A stretch of DNA of 64,000 bases from an uncultured Roseovarius sp. (GTDB lineage: Bacteria; Pseudomonadota; Alphaproteobacteria; Rhodobacterales; Rhodobacteraceae), in the NCBI GenBank assembly GCA_951812895.1, contig OX638333.1, positions 3,204,001-3,268,000 of the forward strand. The letters run 5' to 3'. The notes under the pieces were generated by a model. That model was not told the origin of the DNA, did no database searches, and saw nothing but the letters and a program-made list of their open reading frames with translations. The position numbers and the translations under genes were made by a program. This document shows, piece after piece, positions 9,021 through 18,670 of this stretch (positions within the stretch are counted from its first letter, which is position 1; each line of letters opens with the position of its first letter).

Positions 9021-9926
9021 ATGAGCAGTGAAGCATCAGCGCGGCCCGGTTGGGGCATTTTCTGGATGATGGTGACAGGCATACAGTTTGTCGGCGTCAC
9101 CGCATTGGTCAAAATGCTGGGCACACGCATCCCGGCGGCTGAATCCGGGTTTCTGCGCTATATACTGGGTCTGGTGTTCCTGCTGCCGATGCTGGGTCCG
9201 TTGATACGCGAGCGACCGGATCGGAAGCTGCTGACGATGTTTGGCCTGAGGGGGCTGGTCCACACGTTTGGCGTGACTTTGTGGTTTTACGCCATGGCGC
9301 GTATCCCGATCGCAGATGTGACTGCGATGAACTATCTGTCACCTATCTATGTTACGTTGGGGGCGGCCTTTTTCCTGGGCGAGCGGTTGGCGTTGCGTCG
9401 GGTTATGGCTGTGCTGTTTGCGTTGATGGGTGCCCTGATCATCCTGCGGCCCGGGTTTCGCGAGCTGGATACCGGGCATATAGCGATGTTGTTTACAGCG
9501 CTCTTCTTTGGTGCATCTTACCTACTTGCCAAACAAGCCACGAACAGGGCCAGCCCGACGGTGGTGGTGGCGATGCTGTCGATCACAGTAACCATTGGTC
9601 TGGCACCGATGGCCCTGGCCAACTGGGTGCAGCCCACAGGGCGGGAGCTGGCTATTTTGATGGGCGTGGCGACGCTGGCGACGGGCGGGCATTTTTCAAT
9701 GACATTGGCCTTTCGGGCCGCGCCTTTGGCCGTGACGCAACCTGTGACATTTCTCCAGCTGGTTTGGGCGGTATTGCTGGGGGCCATATTTTTTGGCGAA
9801 GGTATCGATCCATGGGTAGTCATGGGCGGCACGGTGATTGTCGCAGCCGTGAGTTTTGTCAGCTGGCGTGAGGCTGTTTTAAAACGACGCGAGATCACGC
9901 CACCGGATCTGGCAACCAAGGTCTGA
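9021..9926 (+). CDS. EamA/DMT-family exporter
   Basis: A 301-aa inner-membrane protein with ten predicted helices in two EamA repeats, residues about 10-145 and 155-290. The end of the first repeat carries the typical YLSPIYVTLGAAFFLGE motif and the second has TQPVTFLQLVWAVLLGAIFFGE at the matching position. Drug/metabolite transporters of this length export amino acids or other small metabolites; no substrate can be read from the sequence. The gene stands alone, with about 70 bp on both sides. Confidence 0.88.
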   Translation: MSSEASARPGWGIFWMMVTGIQFVGVTALVKMLGTRIPAAESGFLRYILGLVFLLPMLGPLIRERPDRKLLTMFGLRGLVHTFGVTLWFYAMARIPIADVTAMNYLSPIYVTLGAAFFLGERLALRRVMAVLFALMGALIILRPGFRELDTGHIAMLFTALFFGASYLLAKQATNRASPTVVVAMLSITVTIGLAPMALANWVQPTGRELAILMGVATLATGGHFSMTLAFRAAPLAVTQPVTFLQLVWAVLLGAIFFGEGIDPWVVMGGTVIVAAVSFVSWREAVLKRREITPPDLATKV

Positions 9927-10004
9927 TCACTCTGCGGCGAAGCGTTTCGCATTTCACAGTACCTGCGCTAAGCTGTTCCCGACAAACGACTGGGGGCAGG
10001 ATAA

Positions 10005-11036
10005 ATGCGTAAATTCAAATTGTTGGCGTTTGGTTTGGCAGTTCTGACAGCGGGGCCGGCATTGGCGGGCCTGGAAATCTGTAATCAGAGTGATCAGCGA
10101 CAGAGCGTTGCGATTGGGCATAAACAGGGCGATGGCTGGGTTTCCGAGGGCTGGTGGCTGATTGAGCCGGGGAAATGTTCAACGCCGGTAAAGGGCGACT
10201 TGAAGAACCGGTATTACTATTATCGCGCCACGGTGCCGAGCGGGAGTTTCGAGGATGAGGGTTTCTATTTCTGCACGCAGAGCGAACCCTTTACAATTGA
10301 GGGGCAGGACGGCTGCACCGCGCGTGGATTTCGTCGCGAGGGGTTTCGCAAGATCGACACAGGTCAGACGGCAACGCATTTCACATTGACGCTGTTGTCT
10401 CAGGCTGAGGCGGCACCGGTTGAGGACACAGGGGGCCCGAATGCGAAGGTGCGGTACAGCAGTCTGTCGCAGGGCCAGTTTGGAGAGCCTTTTTCCGAAC
10501 GGGTGATTTTTCAGGGCTGTGACGCAATCGATGGGTTGGAAAGCTGCGCTTTTCACGCCAATGGCTGGAAGTATTATGCCTTCTATGACGATCCGACACC
10601 GCATGGTTTTCTGGTCGAGCTGGAAGATATCGCGCTGAACATGCCGATGGCGGTCAGTGGGGATATCGTCAGCTATGGTGACAGCTCGGTCACGATATCC
10701 CTGAGCCGAGTGGAGCTGTTACCCGCGAGTGACTCCTATGCCGTGTACCGAGACGCTGTGCAGGGCAGTTGGGCATCGACGGATGACCCGGCCTATACAT
10801 TGTTTGTCTATGGCTCGGAGCTGCATGAATATTACAACGGTGAATACACCGGAACGCAGTATATCGATTTCCGAAATGAATGCAGCGAGTTGCCTGGTGT
10901 CGGACCGGTTATGCTGCAACGTCCGCAAATGGACCCGGAAAGCCTGTGCTATCTGATCGAGAATATCAGCAACGGCTGGTTGGAAATCGTGCTGTTGGGT
11001 AATGCCAATACGCTTAGGTTCCGCAAAACGGACTGA
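10005..11036 (+). CDS. exported DUF1036 protein
   Basis: A 343-aa exported protein with a Sec signal (MRKFKLLAFGLAVLTAGPALA). It is followed at about residues 22-130 by a DUF1036 domain, recognised by LEICNQSDQRQSVAIGHKQ, the EGWWLIEPGKC motif and paired cysteines. The C-terminal 200 residues have no family I can name and contain six further cysteines, suggesting disulfides in the periplasm. An AGGA site precedes the ATG. A strong terminator follows 14 bases after the stop. Confidence 0.85.
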   Translation: MRKFKLLAFGLAVLTAGPALAGLEICNQSDQRQSVAIGHKQGDGWVSEGWWLIEPGKCSTPVKGDLKNRYYYYRATVPSGSFEDEGFYFCTQSEPFTIEGQDGCTARGFRREGFRKIDTGQTATHFTLTLLSQAEAAPVEDTGGPNAKVRYSSLSQGQFGEPFSERVIFQGCDAIDGLESCAFHANGWKYYAFYDDPTPHGFLVELEDIALNMPMAVSGDIVSYGDSSVTISLSRVELLPASDSYAVYRDAVQGSWASTDDPAYTLFVYGSELHEYYNGEYTGTQYIDFRNECSELPGVGPVMLQRPQMDPESLCYLIENISNGWLEIVLLGNANTLRFRKTD

Positions 11037-11050
11037 CAGGTTCAAATGTA

Positions 11051-11082
11051 AAAGCCCCGGCGTGTTGCCGGGGCTTTCTTTA
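11051..11082. terminator. bidirectional intrinsic terminator
   Basis: A perfect 11-bp stem, AAAGCCCCGGC and GCCGGGGCTTT, encloses a 5-base loop (GTGTT) and is followed by TCTTTATT. On the other strand the stem is followed by TACATTTGAA. It serves the forward DUF1036 gene and probably also the convergent solute-binding protein gene. Confidence 0.9.
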
Positions 11083-11105
11083 TTGTGCCGTTAAGAAGGC
11101 TGGTA

Positions 11106-12659
11106 TCAGGCGAACCACCAGCGTTCTGCCCAACGCTCGCCATCCATGTCCCAGTTGGACCCGAATGCATCGGCAGTGCCGACTTTGCTGGACGTGGCAA
11201 AAACGTAGTTGGCAAACATCGGGATGATAACACCACCCTGATTGCCGACGATGTCCTGCATCTCGTGGTATTGCGCTTCGCGCTTGGCCGGGTCGAGTTC
11301 GGCCCGGGCCGAGACCATGAGCTCTTCGAAGCGGTCATGGCACCAGAAGCTGTCATTCCAGGACGCACCGCAAGAGTAAGCCGTGGCAAACATCTGATCC
11401 TGAACCGGACGGCCAGACCAGTAAACCGCTGAGAAGGGTTTCTGCATCCACACATCCGACCAGTAGCCATCATTGGGTTCACGTACGACTTTCAGATCGA
11501 TACCAGCCGCCTTGGCCGAGTTCTGGAACAGCACGCCTGCATCAACCGCACCGGCAAAGGCTGCGTCTGCTGCCGACAGGCTGACTTCGAGTGAGTCGAG
11601 ACCGGACTGCGACAGATACCACTTGGCCTTGTCGGGATCGTAGGTCTTCTGCTCTTGGTCTTTGTTGTAGTACTGCTGACCCTGGCCAATTGGGATATCG
11701 TTGCCGACTGAGCCATAGCCAAAGAGGATCTTTTCGACCAGTTCTTCGCGGTTGATGGCGTATTTCAGAGCCTGACGAACATTGTTGTCGTCAAACGGTG
11801 CCTGATTGGTCGACATCGCGAAAGTATAGTGCTGGGTCCCGGCCACCGAGTGGATGGTCAGGTCGGGATTGCGGGCCAGCAGACCAACGGTTTTCAGATC
11901 AAGACGGTCTGCAACATCCACATCGCCGGAAACCAGCGCTGTTGTACGCGCGTTCTGGTCAACCAGTGCCAACATTTCGATGCTGTCGAAGAAGCCAACA
12001 TCATCGCGCCAGTGGTTCGGATTACGCTCTAACGCGACGGAAACCCCGAAATTGTGGTTTTTGAGGATGTAGCTGCCGCAGCCATCGCCCGACTGCCAGT
12101 CGATTGAGTCGTCTTTGGCCGGGTGAATGGTCAGGTGGTAATCGCTGAGAATGAAGGGGAAGTCAGCGTTGCCGCCCGACAGATCGAACACAACGGTATC
12201 GCCATCAATGGAAATAGTTTCGATCGGGGCAACAATCGGGCCAGCCGCCGAGGTGGAGCCTTCACCGCGGTGAAAGTTGATTGAGGCTGCAACATCTTCT
12301 GGTGTCAGTGATTTGCCAGAGTGGAAGTTTACACCACTGCGGATTTTGAAGCGCCAGGTTTTGGCGTCTTCAGAGGCTTCCCAGCTTTCGGCCAACTCAG
12401 GTGAGAGCGAGCCGTCAGGCAACACCTCGGTCAGACGACCGTGGATCGCGAAGGCCATGCCGATGGTAAAGCCGTTTTCCCAAGTGCCGGGGTTCAGCGT
12501 GTCGGTGGTTTGGCCGTGGCCTTTGCCGACGCGCAGATGGCCACCGCGTTTTGGTGCAGCAATGGCGCCGCTCATTGGCAACGTGGCTGCGACTGCAGTT
12601 GCTGCTGTTGTTTTCAAGAATCCACGACGGTCTAGTAGTCCGCCTTTGATGATTGACAT
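11106..12659 (-). CDS. ABC transporter solute-binding protein (peptide/nickel/opine class), Tat-exported
   Basis: A 517-aa family-5 extracellular solute-binding protein. The N-terminus carries a twin-arginine leader (DRRGFLKTTAATAVAATLP), so it is probably exported folded. The mature domain has the family features VGKGHGQTTDTLNPGTWENG near the start and the RQALKYAINREELVEKILFGYG block. No permease or ATPase gene lies beside it and a terminator directly follows. It is divergent from betI with a BetI-like palindrome between, so a role in choline or related solute uptake is inferred. The start at MSIIKGG is supported by GGGAG seven bases upstream. Confidence 0.88.
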   Translation of the reverse strand: MSIIKGGLLDRRGFLKTTAATAVAATLPMSGAIAAPKRGGHLRVGKGHGQTTDTLNPGTWENGFTIGMAFAIHGRLTEVLPDGSLSPELAESWEASEDAKTWRFKIRSGVNFHSGKSLTPEDVAASINFHRGEGSTSAAGPIVAPIETISIDGDTVVFDLSGGNADFPFILSDYHLTIHPAKDDSIDWQSGDGCGSYILKNHNFGVSVALERNPNHWRDDVGFFDSIEMLALVDQNARTTALVSGDVDVADRLDLKTVGLLARNPDLTIHSVAGTQHYTFAMSTNQAPFDDNNVRQALKYAINREELVEKILFGYGSVGNDIPIGQGQQYYNKDQEQKTYDPDKAKWYLSQSGLDSLEVSLSAADAAFAGAVDAGVLFQNSAKAAGIDLKVVREPNDGYWSDVWMQKPFSAVYWSGRPVQDQMFATAYSCGASWNDSFWCHDRFEELMVSARAELDPAKREAQYHEMQDIVGNQGGVIIPMFANYVFATSSKVGTADAFGSNWDMDGERWAERWWFA

Positions 12660-12972
12660 GTTTGTATTCTCCCTGGTTTTTAAAGTTTCTACGACGTCGG
12701 GTATATTACCCACGCCGTTGTTTCGGAATTATGTCATCCGATTCGACGCGCCACGTTTGACTCGCGACATTTTAGTTGCGTTTTTCGTCACTTCCCCCGG
12801 CATTTGATGGCTGGATGAGAGCCAGCCAAGTTTAGGACGGCACGTCGCGATCACACAATAGTTAATTAGGTGTGCTCCTTTGTTCGTCAAATCAAGTCTA
12901 TATTTTTATTGATTGACGAGTCAATCAAACAAGAATACGCCATCCGGAGCAACACATTTTATTGGATAGGCG
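12660..12972. promoter_or_regulatory. divergent promoter region between the solute-binding protein gene and betI
   Basis: A 313-bp AT-rich gap holding both divergent promoters. Besides the palindrome at 12909-12928 it contains a short hairpin, GGCTGG/CCAGCC, at 12809-12827, and the sequence TTGTTCGTCAAATCAA just upstream of the palindrome, which resembles a degenerate half-site. No coding signal was seen. Confidence 0.6.
12909..12928. promoter_or_regulatory. BetI-like operator palindrome
   Basis: TTGATTGACGAGTCAATCAA is a near-perfect inverted repeat: two 9-bp arms around a GA centre, 45 bp before betI. It resembles the TTGATTGG-ACGTTCAAT type of site bound by the TetR-type choline sensor BetI in enterobacteria and vibrios. 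From position and symmetry I infer autoregulation of betI-betC-betA and possibly control of the divergent solute-binding protein gene. Confidence 0.75.
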
Positions 12973-13560
12973 ATGCCAAAACTGGGAATGGAGCCAATTC
13001 GCCGCTCGGCACTGGTCGAAGCGACGATCCATGAGATCGGAGAGCGCGGAACACTGGACGTTACCGTAAGCCAGATTGCGCGCCGCGCCGGTATGTCGAG
13101 CGCGCTTGCCCATCATTACTTTGGTTCAAAGGAACAGATGTTTGCCGCGGCCATGCGCCATATCCTGACCATTTTCGGGGCAGAGGTGCGTGGTGCTCTG
13201 ATCATGGCAAATACGCCGCGCGATCGGATCGAGGCGGTGGTGCGTGCCAGCTTTGCACCTGCCCAGTTTCGGTCCGAAATGGTTTCTGCATGGCTGAACT
13301 TTTATGTTCAGGCGCAAAAGTCGGATGAGGCGCAGCGGCTGCTGAACATCTATCAGCGACGGGTGCGGTCAAACCTGAACCATGCGTTTCGTCAGATTGC
13401 GGGCGACAATGCACGTACCCTGACCCGGGGATTGGCGGCGATGATTGACGGGCTTTACATCCGGCAGGCGCTGCGGGCCGACCCGATCGCGCCACAGACC
13501 GCGATTGATGTGCTGCTGCACTATATTGACACCTCTCTTGAACACGAGGATCGCACATGA
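12973..13560 (+). CDS. betI: transcriptional repressor BetI
   Basis: A 195-aa TetR-family repressor. It begins PKLGMEPIRRSALVEATI, typical of rhizobial and marine BetI, with the helix-turn-helix at about residues 30-52 (TVSQIARRAGMSSALAHHYF). BetI represses bet genes and is released by choline. The effector half carries the family's aromatic-rich block (VSAWLNFYVQAQ). Its stop overlaps the betC start as ATGA, so the two are translationally coupled, and a BetI-like operator lies upstream. Confidence 0.95.
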   Translation: MPKLGMEPIRRSALVEATIHEIGERGTLDVTVSQIARRAGMSSALAHHYFGSKEQMFAAAMRHILTIFGAEVRGALIMANTPRDRIEAVVRASFAPAQFRSEMVSAWLNFYVQAQKSDEAQRLLNIYQRRVRSNLNHAFRQIAGDNARTLTRGLAAMIDGLYIRQALRADPIAPQTAIDVLLHYIDTSLEHEDRT

Positions 13561-15065
13561 GCACGCCGAATATCCTTATCTTCATGGTTGATCAGCTGAA
13601 CGGGACATTATTCCCCGATGGCCCGGCAGAATGGCTGCATGCGCCAAACCTAAAGAAGCTGGCAGAACGCTCTACCCGGTTTGCCAATGCCTATACTGCG
13701 TCGCCGCTTTGCGCGCCTGGGCGGGCAAGCTTTATGTCTGGCCTGCTGCCAAGCCGCAGCAGAGTCTATGACAATGCAGCAGAGTTTGCTGCTGATATTC
13801 CGACCTATGCCCATCATCTGCGCCGGGCAGGATACCAGACCTGCCTAAGCGGTAAGATGCATTTTGTCGGTCCCGATCAGATGCATGGGTTCGAAGAACG
13901 CCTGACCACCGATATTTACCCGGCCGATTTTGGCTGGACCCCGGATTACCGCAAACCCGGAGAGCGGATTGACTGGTGGTACCATAATATGGGGTCCGTC
14001 ACGGGGGCAGGCGTGGCCGAGATATCCAACCAGATGGAATATGACGACGAGGTGGCCTATCACGCCACGCGAAAGGTTTATGATCTGGCGCGGAGGCATG
14101 ATGCCCGGCCCTGGTGTCTGACGGTCAGTTTTACCCATCCGCATGATCCTTACGTGGCGCGCAAGAAATACTGGGACCTGTACGAGGATTGCGCGCATTT
14201 GCTGCCGGAGGTTCCGGCGATGGCCTACGAAGATCATGATCCGCACAGCCAACGCATATTTGATGCCAATGACTGGCGCAGCTTTAACATCACCGAAGAA
14301 GACATCCGCAGGTCACGGCGGGCCTATTTTGCCAACATCTCCTATCTGGACGACAAAATCGGTGAGGTGATGGAGGCGGTGGAGGCAACGGAACAAGAGG
14401 CGGTAATTCTGTTTGTGTCGGACCACGGCGATATGCTGGGTGAGCGTGGTTTGTGGTTCAAGATGTGCTTTTACGATGGATCTGCACGGGTGCCGTTGAT
14501 GATTGCAGCACCTGAGATGGCACCGGGGAGGGTGGATGATCCGGTCAGCACAATAGATGTATGCCCCACCTTATGTGATCTGGCACAGGTCAGCATGGAT
14601 GAGGTGGCCCCGTGGGTTGAAGGGCAATCGCTTGTACCGCTTGGGCAGGGGGTTACTCGGGATGAGCCGGTCGCGATGGAATACGCAGCTGAAGCTTCTT
14701 ACGCGCCGCTGGTCAGCCTGCGCTATGGCAAATGGAAATTTAACCGCTGTGCGCTGGACCCCGATCAGCTATTTGATATGGACGCAGACCCGCAGGAACG
14801 AGTCAATCTGGCTGGTAAGCCCGAACATGCGGGGACTTTGGCGCAGTTACAGGCCAAGGCCGAAGCAAGGTGGGATCTGGATCGGTTTGATGCCGATGTG
14901 CGCGAAAGTCAGGCGCGCCGATGGGTGGTTTACGAAGCGCTGCGCAAGGGTGGCTATTATCCGTGGGATTATCAGCCGCTTCAGAAAGCCAGCGAGCGTT
15001 ACATGCGCAACCATATGGATTTGAATGTGGTTGAAGATAACCAGCGATTTCCAAGGGGGGAGTAA
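13557..15065 (+). CDS. betC: choline-sulfatase
   Basis: A 502-aa type I sulfatase that hydrolyses choline-O-sulfate to choline and sulfate, feeding betaine synthesis. The sulfatase signature C-A-P-G-R is at residues 52-56; Cys52 is the residue converted to formylglycine. Metal-site motifs include the N-terminal MVDQLNG and the later SDHGDMLGERG. A C-terminal choline-sulfatase domain is present (about 440-500, with YYPWDYQP). There is no signal peptide, so it acts in the cytoplasm on imported substrate. It overlaps betI by four bases and the next gene by one. Confidence 0.95.
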   Translation: MSTPNILIFMVDQLNGTLFPDGPAEWLHAPNLKKLAERSTRFANAYTASPLCAPGRASFMSGLLPSRSRVYDNAAEFAADIPTYAHHLRRAGYQTCLSGKMHFVGPDQMHGFEERLTTDIYPADFGWTPDYRKPGERIDWWYHNMGSVTGAGVAEISNQMEYDDEVAYHATRKVYDLARRHDARPWCLTVSFTHPHDPYVARKKYWDLYEDCAHLLPEVPAMAYEDHDPHSQRIFDANDWRSFNITEEDIRRSRRAYFANISYLDDKIGEVMEAVEATEQEAVILFVSDHGDMLGERGLWFKMCFYDGSARVPLMIAAPEMAPGRVDDPVSTIDVCPTLCDLAQVSMDEVAPWVEGQSLVPLGQGVTRDEPVAMEYAAEASYAPLVSLRYGKWKFNRCALDPDQLFDMDADPQERVNLAGKPEHAGTLAQLQAKAEARWDLDRFDADVRESQARRWVVYEALRKGGYYPWDYQPLQKASERYMRNHMDLNVVEDNQRFPRGE

Positions 15066-15340
15066 TGGCGGATCAGGCGGCGTTGGAGGCCGCGCATAAG
15101 AAGAGCATTTTTCATCGCGCTGAGATTGAGAAGAGCGTGATATGTGGCTGTTTTCATTGCGAAGCTGTTTTTCCACCTGCTGAGATTGAGCACTGGACAG
15201 ACAAAAGCAAACCAAAAGAGCAGTGGACAGCCCTGTGCCCGGAATGCGGAATAGATTCCGTCCTTGGTGATGCAACAGGTTTTGCGCCTTACCCGGCCTT
15301 TTTGGTCATGATGAAACAGCGGTGGTTTGCCGGGGAATGA
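15065..15340 (+). CDS. small zinc-ribbon-like cytoplasmic protein in the bet operon
   Basis: A 91-aa cytoplasmic protein with five cysteines arranged as CGCFHC (Cys27, 29, 32) and CPEC (Cys58, 61), which could form a rubredoxin-like zinc ribbon. It starts at an ATG sharing one base with the betC stop (TAATG), after a GGGGGGAG ribosome-binding site, and lies 41 bases before betA. Its position between betC and betA suggests a role tied to choline-sulfate use, but I know of no defined function. Confidence 0.85.
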   Translation: MADQAALEAAHKKSIFHRAEIEKSVICGCFHCEAVFPPAEIEHWTDKSKPKEQWTALCPECGIDSVLGDATGFAPYPAFLVMMKQRWFAGE

Positions 15341-15381
15341 GGGGTAGCCGGTCTTGATGCCGGCATGTGGATGAGGTGGAT

Positions 15382-17040
15382 ATGCAAGCGGATTTTGTGA
15401 TTGTGGGCGCAGGCAGTGCAGGTTGTGCAATGGCCTATCGGCTGGCAGAGGCCGGTCAATCTGTGCTGGTTGTCGAACACGGCGGCAGTGATGCGGGGCC
15501 GTTTATCCAGATGCCCGGCGCGTTGAGCTATCCGATGAACATGAAGATGTATAACTGGGGCTTTGAAAGCGAACCGGAGCCGCATTTGGGTGGTCGACGC
15601 ATGAACTGCCCTCGGGGCAAGGTGATTGGCGGATCCTCAAGCATCAATGGTATGGTTTATGTGCGTGGCCACGCCGGGGACTACGACCACTGGCGCGAGG
15701 CGGGTGCGGATGGTTGGGGCTATTCCGATGTGCTGCCCTATTTTAAGCGCATGGAAAATTGGGACGATGCGGGCCATGGCGGGGATCCGGACTGGCGCGG
15801 CAAGGATGGCCCATTGCATGTGACGCGTGGGTCGATGAGCAATCCATTAACGCGTGCCTTTATCGAAGCGGGCGGGCAGGCCGGCTATCATCTCACCAAA
15901 GATTACAATGGTGAGCAGCAAGAAGGTTTCGCACCTTTTGAAATGACCGTGCATAACGGACGGCGCTGGTCGGCGGCCAATGCCTATCTGAAACCAGCGC
16001 TTAAGCGGGACAATTGTGACATAGTGCGTGGGTTCGTGAGGCGCGTGGTGATTGAAGATGGCCGAGCAGTTGGTGTCGAAGTGGATCGCAAAGGCCAGCG
16101 CGAGGTGATCCTTGCGCGGCGTGAGGTGATTGTTGCGGCGTCATCCATTAACTCGCCCAAGATCCTGATGCTGTCGGGGGTGGGGCCGGGGGCGCATCTG
16201 GCCGAACATGGAATTGAAGTTGTCGCTGATCGCGTGGGTGTAGGAGCGAACCTGCAGGATCATTTGGAGCTCTACATCCAGATGGCGGCGAGCCAACCGG
16301 TGAGCCTATACAAATACTGGAATATTTTTGGAAAAGCGTGGGTCGGGGCGCAGTGGTTGTTGGGAAAAACGGGTCCAGGTGCCAGCAATCAGTTTGAAAG
16401 CTGTGGATTCATCCGGTCCCGTGCTGGCGTGGATTACCCCGATGTTCAGTTTCATTTCCTGCCCATCGCCGTGCGCTATGACGGTCAGGCCGCGGCCGAA
16501 GGTCACGGATTTCAGGCCCATGTCGGTCCTATGCGTAGCGAAGCGCGGGGCAGCGTGACCCTGCGCAGCGCCGATCCCGGACATGATCCGGTGATCCGGT
16601 TCAATTACATGAGCGAAGAAAGCGATTGGGTTGATTTCCGCAAATGTATCCGACTGACGCGCGAAATCTTTGCCCAAGATGCGTTTGCGCCCTATCGCAA
16701 GCATGAAATTCAACCGGGTGCGGAAATACAAAGTGATGATGAGCTTGACGGGTTTATCCGTGAACATGCAGAGAGTGCCTATCATCCGTGCGGAACCTGC
16801 CGGATGGGGCGGGCGGATGATCCAGGTGCCGTGGTTGATCCGGAGGGACGTGTCATTGGTGTCGATGGTTTACGGGTGGCGGACAGCAGCCTGTTCCCAC
16901 GGGTCACCAACGGCAATCTGAATGCGCCGTCAATCATGTTGGGGGAAAAGATTTCCGACCATGTGCTGGGCAGGGCTCCTCTGTCACCCGACAATGCGCA
17001 GCCGTGGATGCATCCTGACTGGAAGACGGCTCAGCGATAA
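15382..17040 (+). CDS. betA: choline dehydrogenase
   Basis: A 552-aa flavoprotein of the GMC oxidoreductase family that oxidises choline to betaine aldehyde and onward to glycine betaine. The FAD-binding motif [19 protein letters not shown] lies at the N-terminus, the GMC signature [14 protein letters not shown] near residue 85, and the C-terminal HPCGTCRMG and [15 protein letters not shown] motifs hold the active-site His-Asn region. ATG 15382 is chosen because GAGGTGG lies just before it; the in-frame GTG at 15367 would include that site. No betB gene follows, so the aldehyde step relies on BetA itself or on a distant gene. Confidence 0.95.
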   Translation: MQADFVIVGAGSAGCAMAYRLAEAGQSVLVVEHGGSDAGPFIQMPGALSYPMNMKMYNWGFESEPEPHLGGRRMNCPRGKVIGGSSSINGMVYVRGHAGDYDHWREAGADGWGYSDVLPYFKRMENWDDAGHGGDPDWRGKDGPLHVTRGSMSNPLTRAFIEAGGQAGYHLTKDYNGEQQEGFAPFEMTVHNGRRWSAANAYLKPALKRDNCDIVRGFVRRVVIEDGRAVGVEVDRKGQREVILARREVIVAASSINSPKILMLSGVGPGAHLAEHGIEVVADRVGVGANLQDHLELYIQMAASQPVSLYKYWNIFGKAWVGAQWLLGKTGPGASNQFESCGFIRSRAGVDYPDVQFHFLPIAVRYDGQAAAEGHGFQAHVGPMRSEARGSVTLRSADPGHDPVIRFNYMSEESDWVDFRKCIRLTREIFAQDAFAPYRKHEIQPGAEIQSDDELDGFIREHAESAYHPCGTCRMGRADDPGAVVDPEGRVIGVDGLRVADSSLFPRVTNGNLNAPSIMLGEKISDHVLGRAPLSPDNAQPWMHPDWKTAQR

Positions 17041-17106
17041 CAGGGTCTTCGTTGGACATCTGCTGTGGCCGAGCGCAGTATGAGAAAACAACAAAGGGCT
17101 GAAGTG

Positions 17107-17595
17107 ATGCGAATAAATGCGGTGCCTGGTGTTTTGGCGGGGGTGTTGTTTTGTGCTCCTCTGGCTGCACAGGAATATTTCGAACCTATGATCCTGTCAG
17201 AGCTGCACTGTGCTGAATCACCCTCACCCTTGCCGGTGCTGGAAGCGCTGGAAGGGGCAGGGTTTATCCGGTCCAGCGAACTTTATGGTTATGACAGTAT
17301 TTCATGTTTCCCCATTCGTGGAGCACTCACGATTTACGGTCTGCAGGTTGATGCGGTCTGTGCGCATGAGGAAGACAGTTCAATTATGAATGAGCGCCCG
17401 GATCTGTTGTACCGTGGCCCCGGAACGTCGCCGGGGCAGAGTTTGTCCTTTGGCACATCTGCCGCGCGGGCCGAAGTTGAAGACTGGTATGCTGAACATC
17501 TGGGCACCCGTAAGATGGGTCCAGCGATCGAAGAGGGGGACACAATGAGTGAAAGCCCGATCGAGATTGGGTGCAGTTCGTGGATATCGGGGTGA
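17107..17595 (+). CDS. exported protein of unknown function
   Basis: A 162-aa protein with a Sec signal peptide (MRINAVPGVLAGVLFCAPLAAQ) and a mature domain of about 140 residues containing four cysteines (LHCAES, ISCFP, VDAVCA, EIGCSS), likely paired in the periplasm. I do not recognise the family. Two in-frame upstream starts (17065 GTG, 17080 ATG) would place a charged stretch before the signal; ATG 17107 has a better ribosome-binding region and signal. It follows betA by about 65 bp but need not belong to the operon. Confidence 0.7.
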   Translation: MRINAVPGVLAGVLFCAPLAAQEYFEPMILSELHCAESPSPLPVLEALEGAGFIRSSELYGYDSISCFPIRGALTIYGLQVDAVCAHEEDSSIMNERPDLLYRGPGTSPGQSLSFGTSAARAEVEDWYAEHLGTRKMGPAIEEGDTMSESPIEIGCSSWISG

Positions 17596-17629
17596 GCTGT
17601 TCGATATGGGGCAGTTCAGCGTGCGAAAC

Positions 17630-18448
17630 TTATTGTTCACGTTTGTATGATTCTTCGATGAAACGCCAAAGAGTGGGCATCACATCGCTGCGCCAGGTGT
17701 AATTGTGTTCTGCACCCGGAACAGGCAGCAGTAGTTTGGTTTTTGAACCGGCATTGGCGTAAATTTTCTGACCCATTTTAAATGGGATAAGCGTGTCAGC
17801 AGTGCCGTGTATGATCAATAATGGTGCTGTAAGCGATCGCACATGTTTGCGGCTTTTCCAGCGATTTTTCATCAGTGGTAAAAGCGGGATAAGTCCGGGG
17901 CTGGTATGGCGTGCGACATCGGGCAAGGAAGTGAAAGGCGCCTCAAGCACCACAGCACGTGGTTGGTGCTTTGGGCGCGCTGCTACCAGTTTAAGAGCAA
18001 CGCCCGTGCCAAGGCTTTCACCATAAATCACCAGATCATCCGTTGTCAGTCCCGGAACCAGGCGATCAAGGTTTTGGTGGAGCGCAACCATGTCCGATGT
18101 AATAACCTGTTCCGACGGTAATCCCGTGCTGCCAGAAGACCCCCGGTAGGCAGGTGCGACCAGTCCGTAACCACGCGAAATAAACTGCTCAAACCGATCC
18201 GCTCGATTAGCCAGATTTCCGGCATTGCCATGAAAGTAGAGAATTGTCGGTTTGCCCGGTTGTGCCGTGGCAGTCCAGATCACAAGTGTTTCGCCGTTCA
18301 GAGCGAGTTTTTGCGCCTTTACACCGTTTAGACCCATGGCTTGCGGATTTTCTTCGGTGGAATCGAATGGATAAACCGCTCCGCGTTCGAACTCGGCCAG
18401 CCCTGCCCAGCCGGTTAGTCCAAGTAACAAGGTCAAAACCAAACGCAT
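17630..18448 (-). CDS. alpha/beta hydrolase, secreted or periplasmic
   Basis: A 272-aa serine hydrolase with the complete catalytic triad visible: Ser145 in GESLG, Asp218 in HGTADTLIP and His248 in GAEHNYTW. The oxyanion motif FHGNAGN lies near residues 72-78. A hydrophobic N-terminus (MRLVLTLLLGLTGWAGLA) is probably a signal peptide or anchor. Family members of the BEM46/DUF-type group are esterases or lipases with unknown natural substrates. A GGGAAAGG ribosome-binding site supports the start. Confidence 0.85.
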   Translation of the reverse strand: MRLVLTLLLGLTGWAGLAEFERGAVYPFDSTEENPQAMGLNGVKAQKLALNGETLVIWTATAQPGKPTILYFHGNAGNLANRADRFEQFISRGYGLVAPAYRGSSGSTGLPSEQVITSDMVALHQNLDRLVPGLTTDDLVIYGESLGTGVALKLVAARPKHQPRAVVLEAPFTSLPDVARHTSPGLIPLLPLMKNRWKSRKHVRSLTAPLLIIHGTADTLIPFKMGQKIYANAGSKTKLLLPVPGAEHNYTWRSDVMPTLWRFIEESYKREQ

Positions 18449-18670
18449 TGTGATTGCCTTTCCCTCACCGTGTCGCGACCGGAAATTGGGTGAATTGTGA
18501 TCTCAAGGAGGCGTGGGTTCAAGGGATTGCTGTGCAAGGCAGCCTACGCGCGACTTAAAGATCTTATTCGCCCACATGTGAGAAAGTTTTCGTTAGCAAA
18601 CGTGCAATGACAATCTGTGATGACCCTGCGCATGCCAATTGCATGAAAAATGTTTGTGAAGGGTATCAAC

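Noticed and set aside
15367-15381. GTG at 15367 as start of betA
   Set aside because: It would place the GAGGTGG ribosome-binding site inside the gene, and the second start gives the normal BetA N-terminus.
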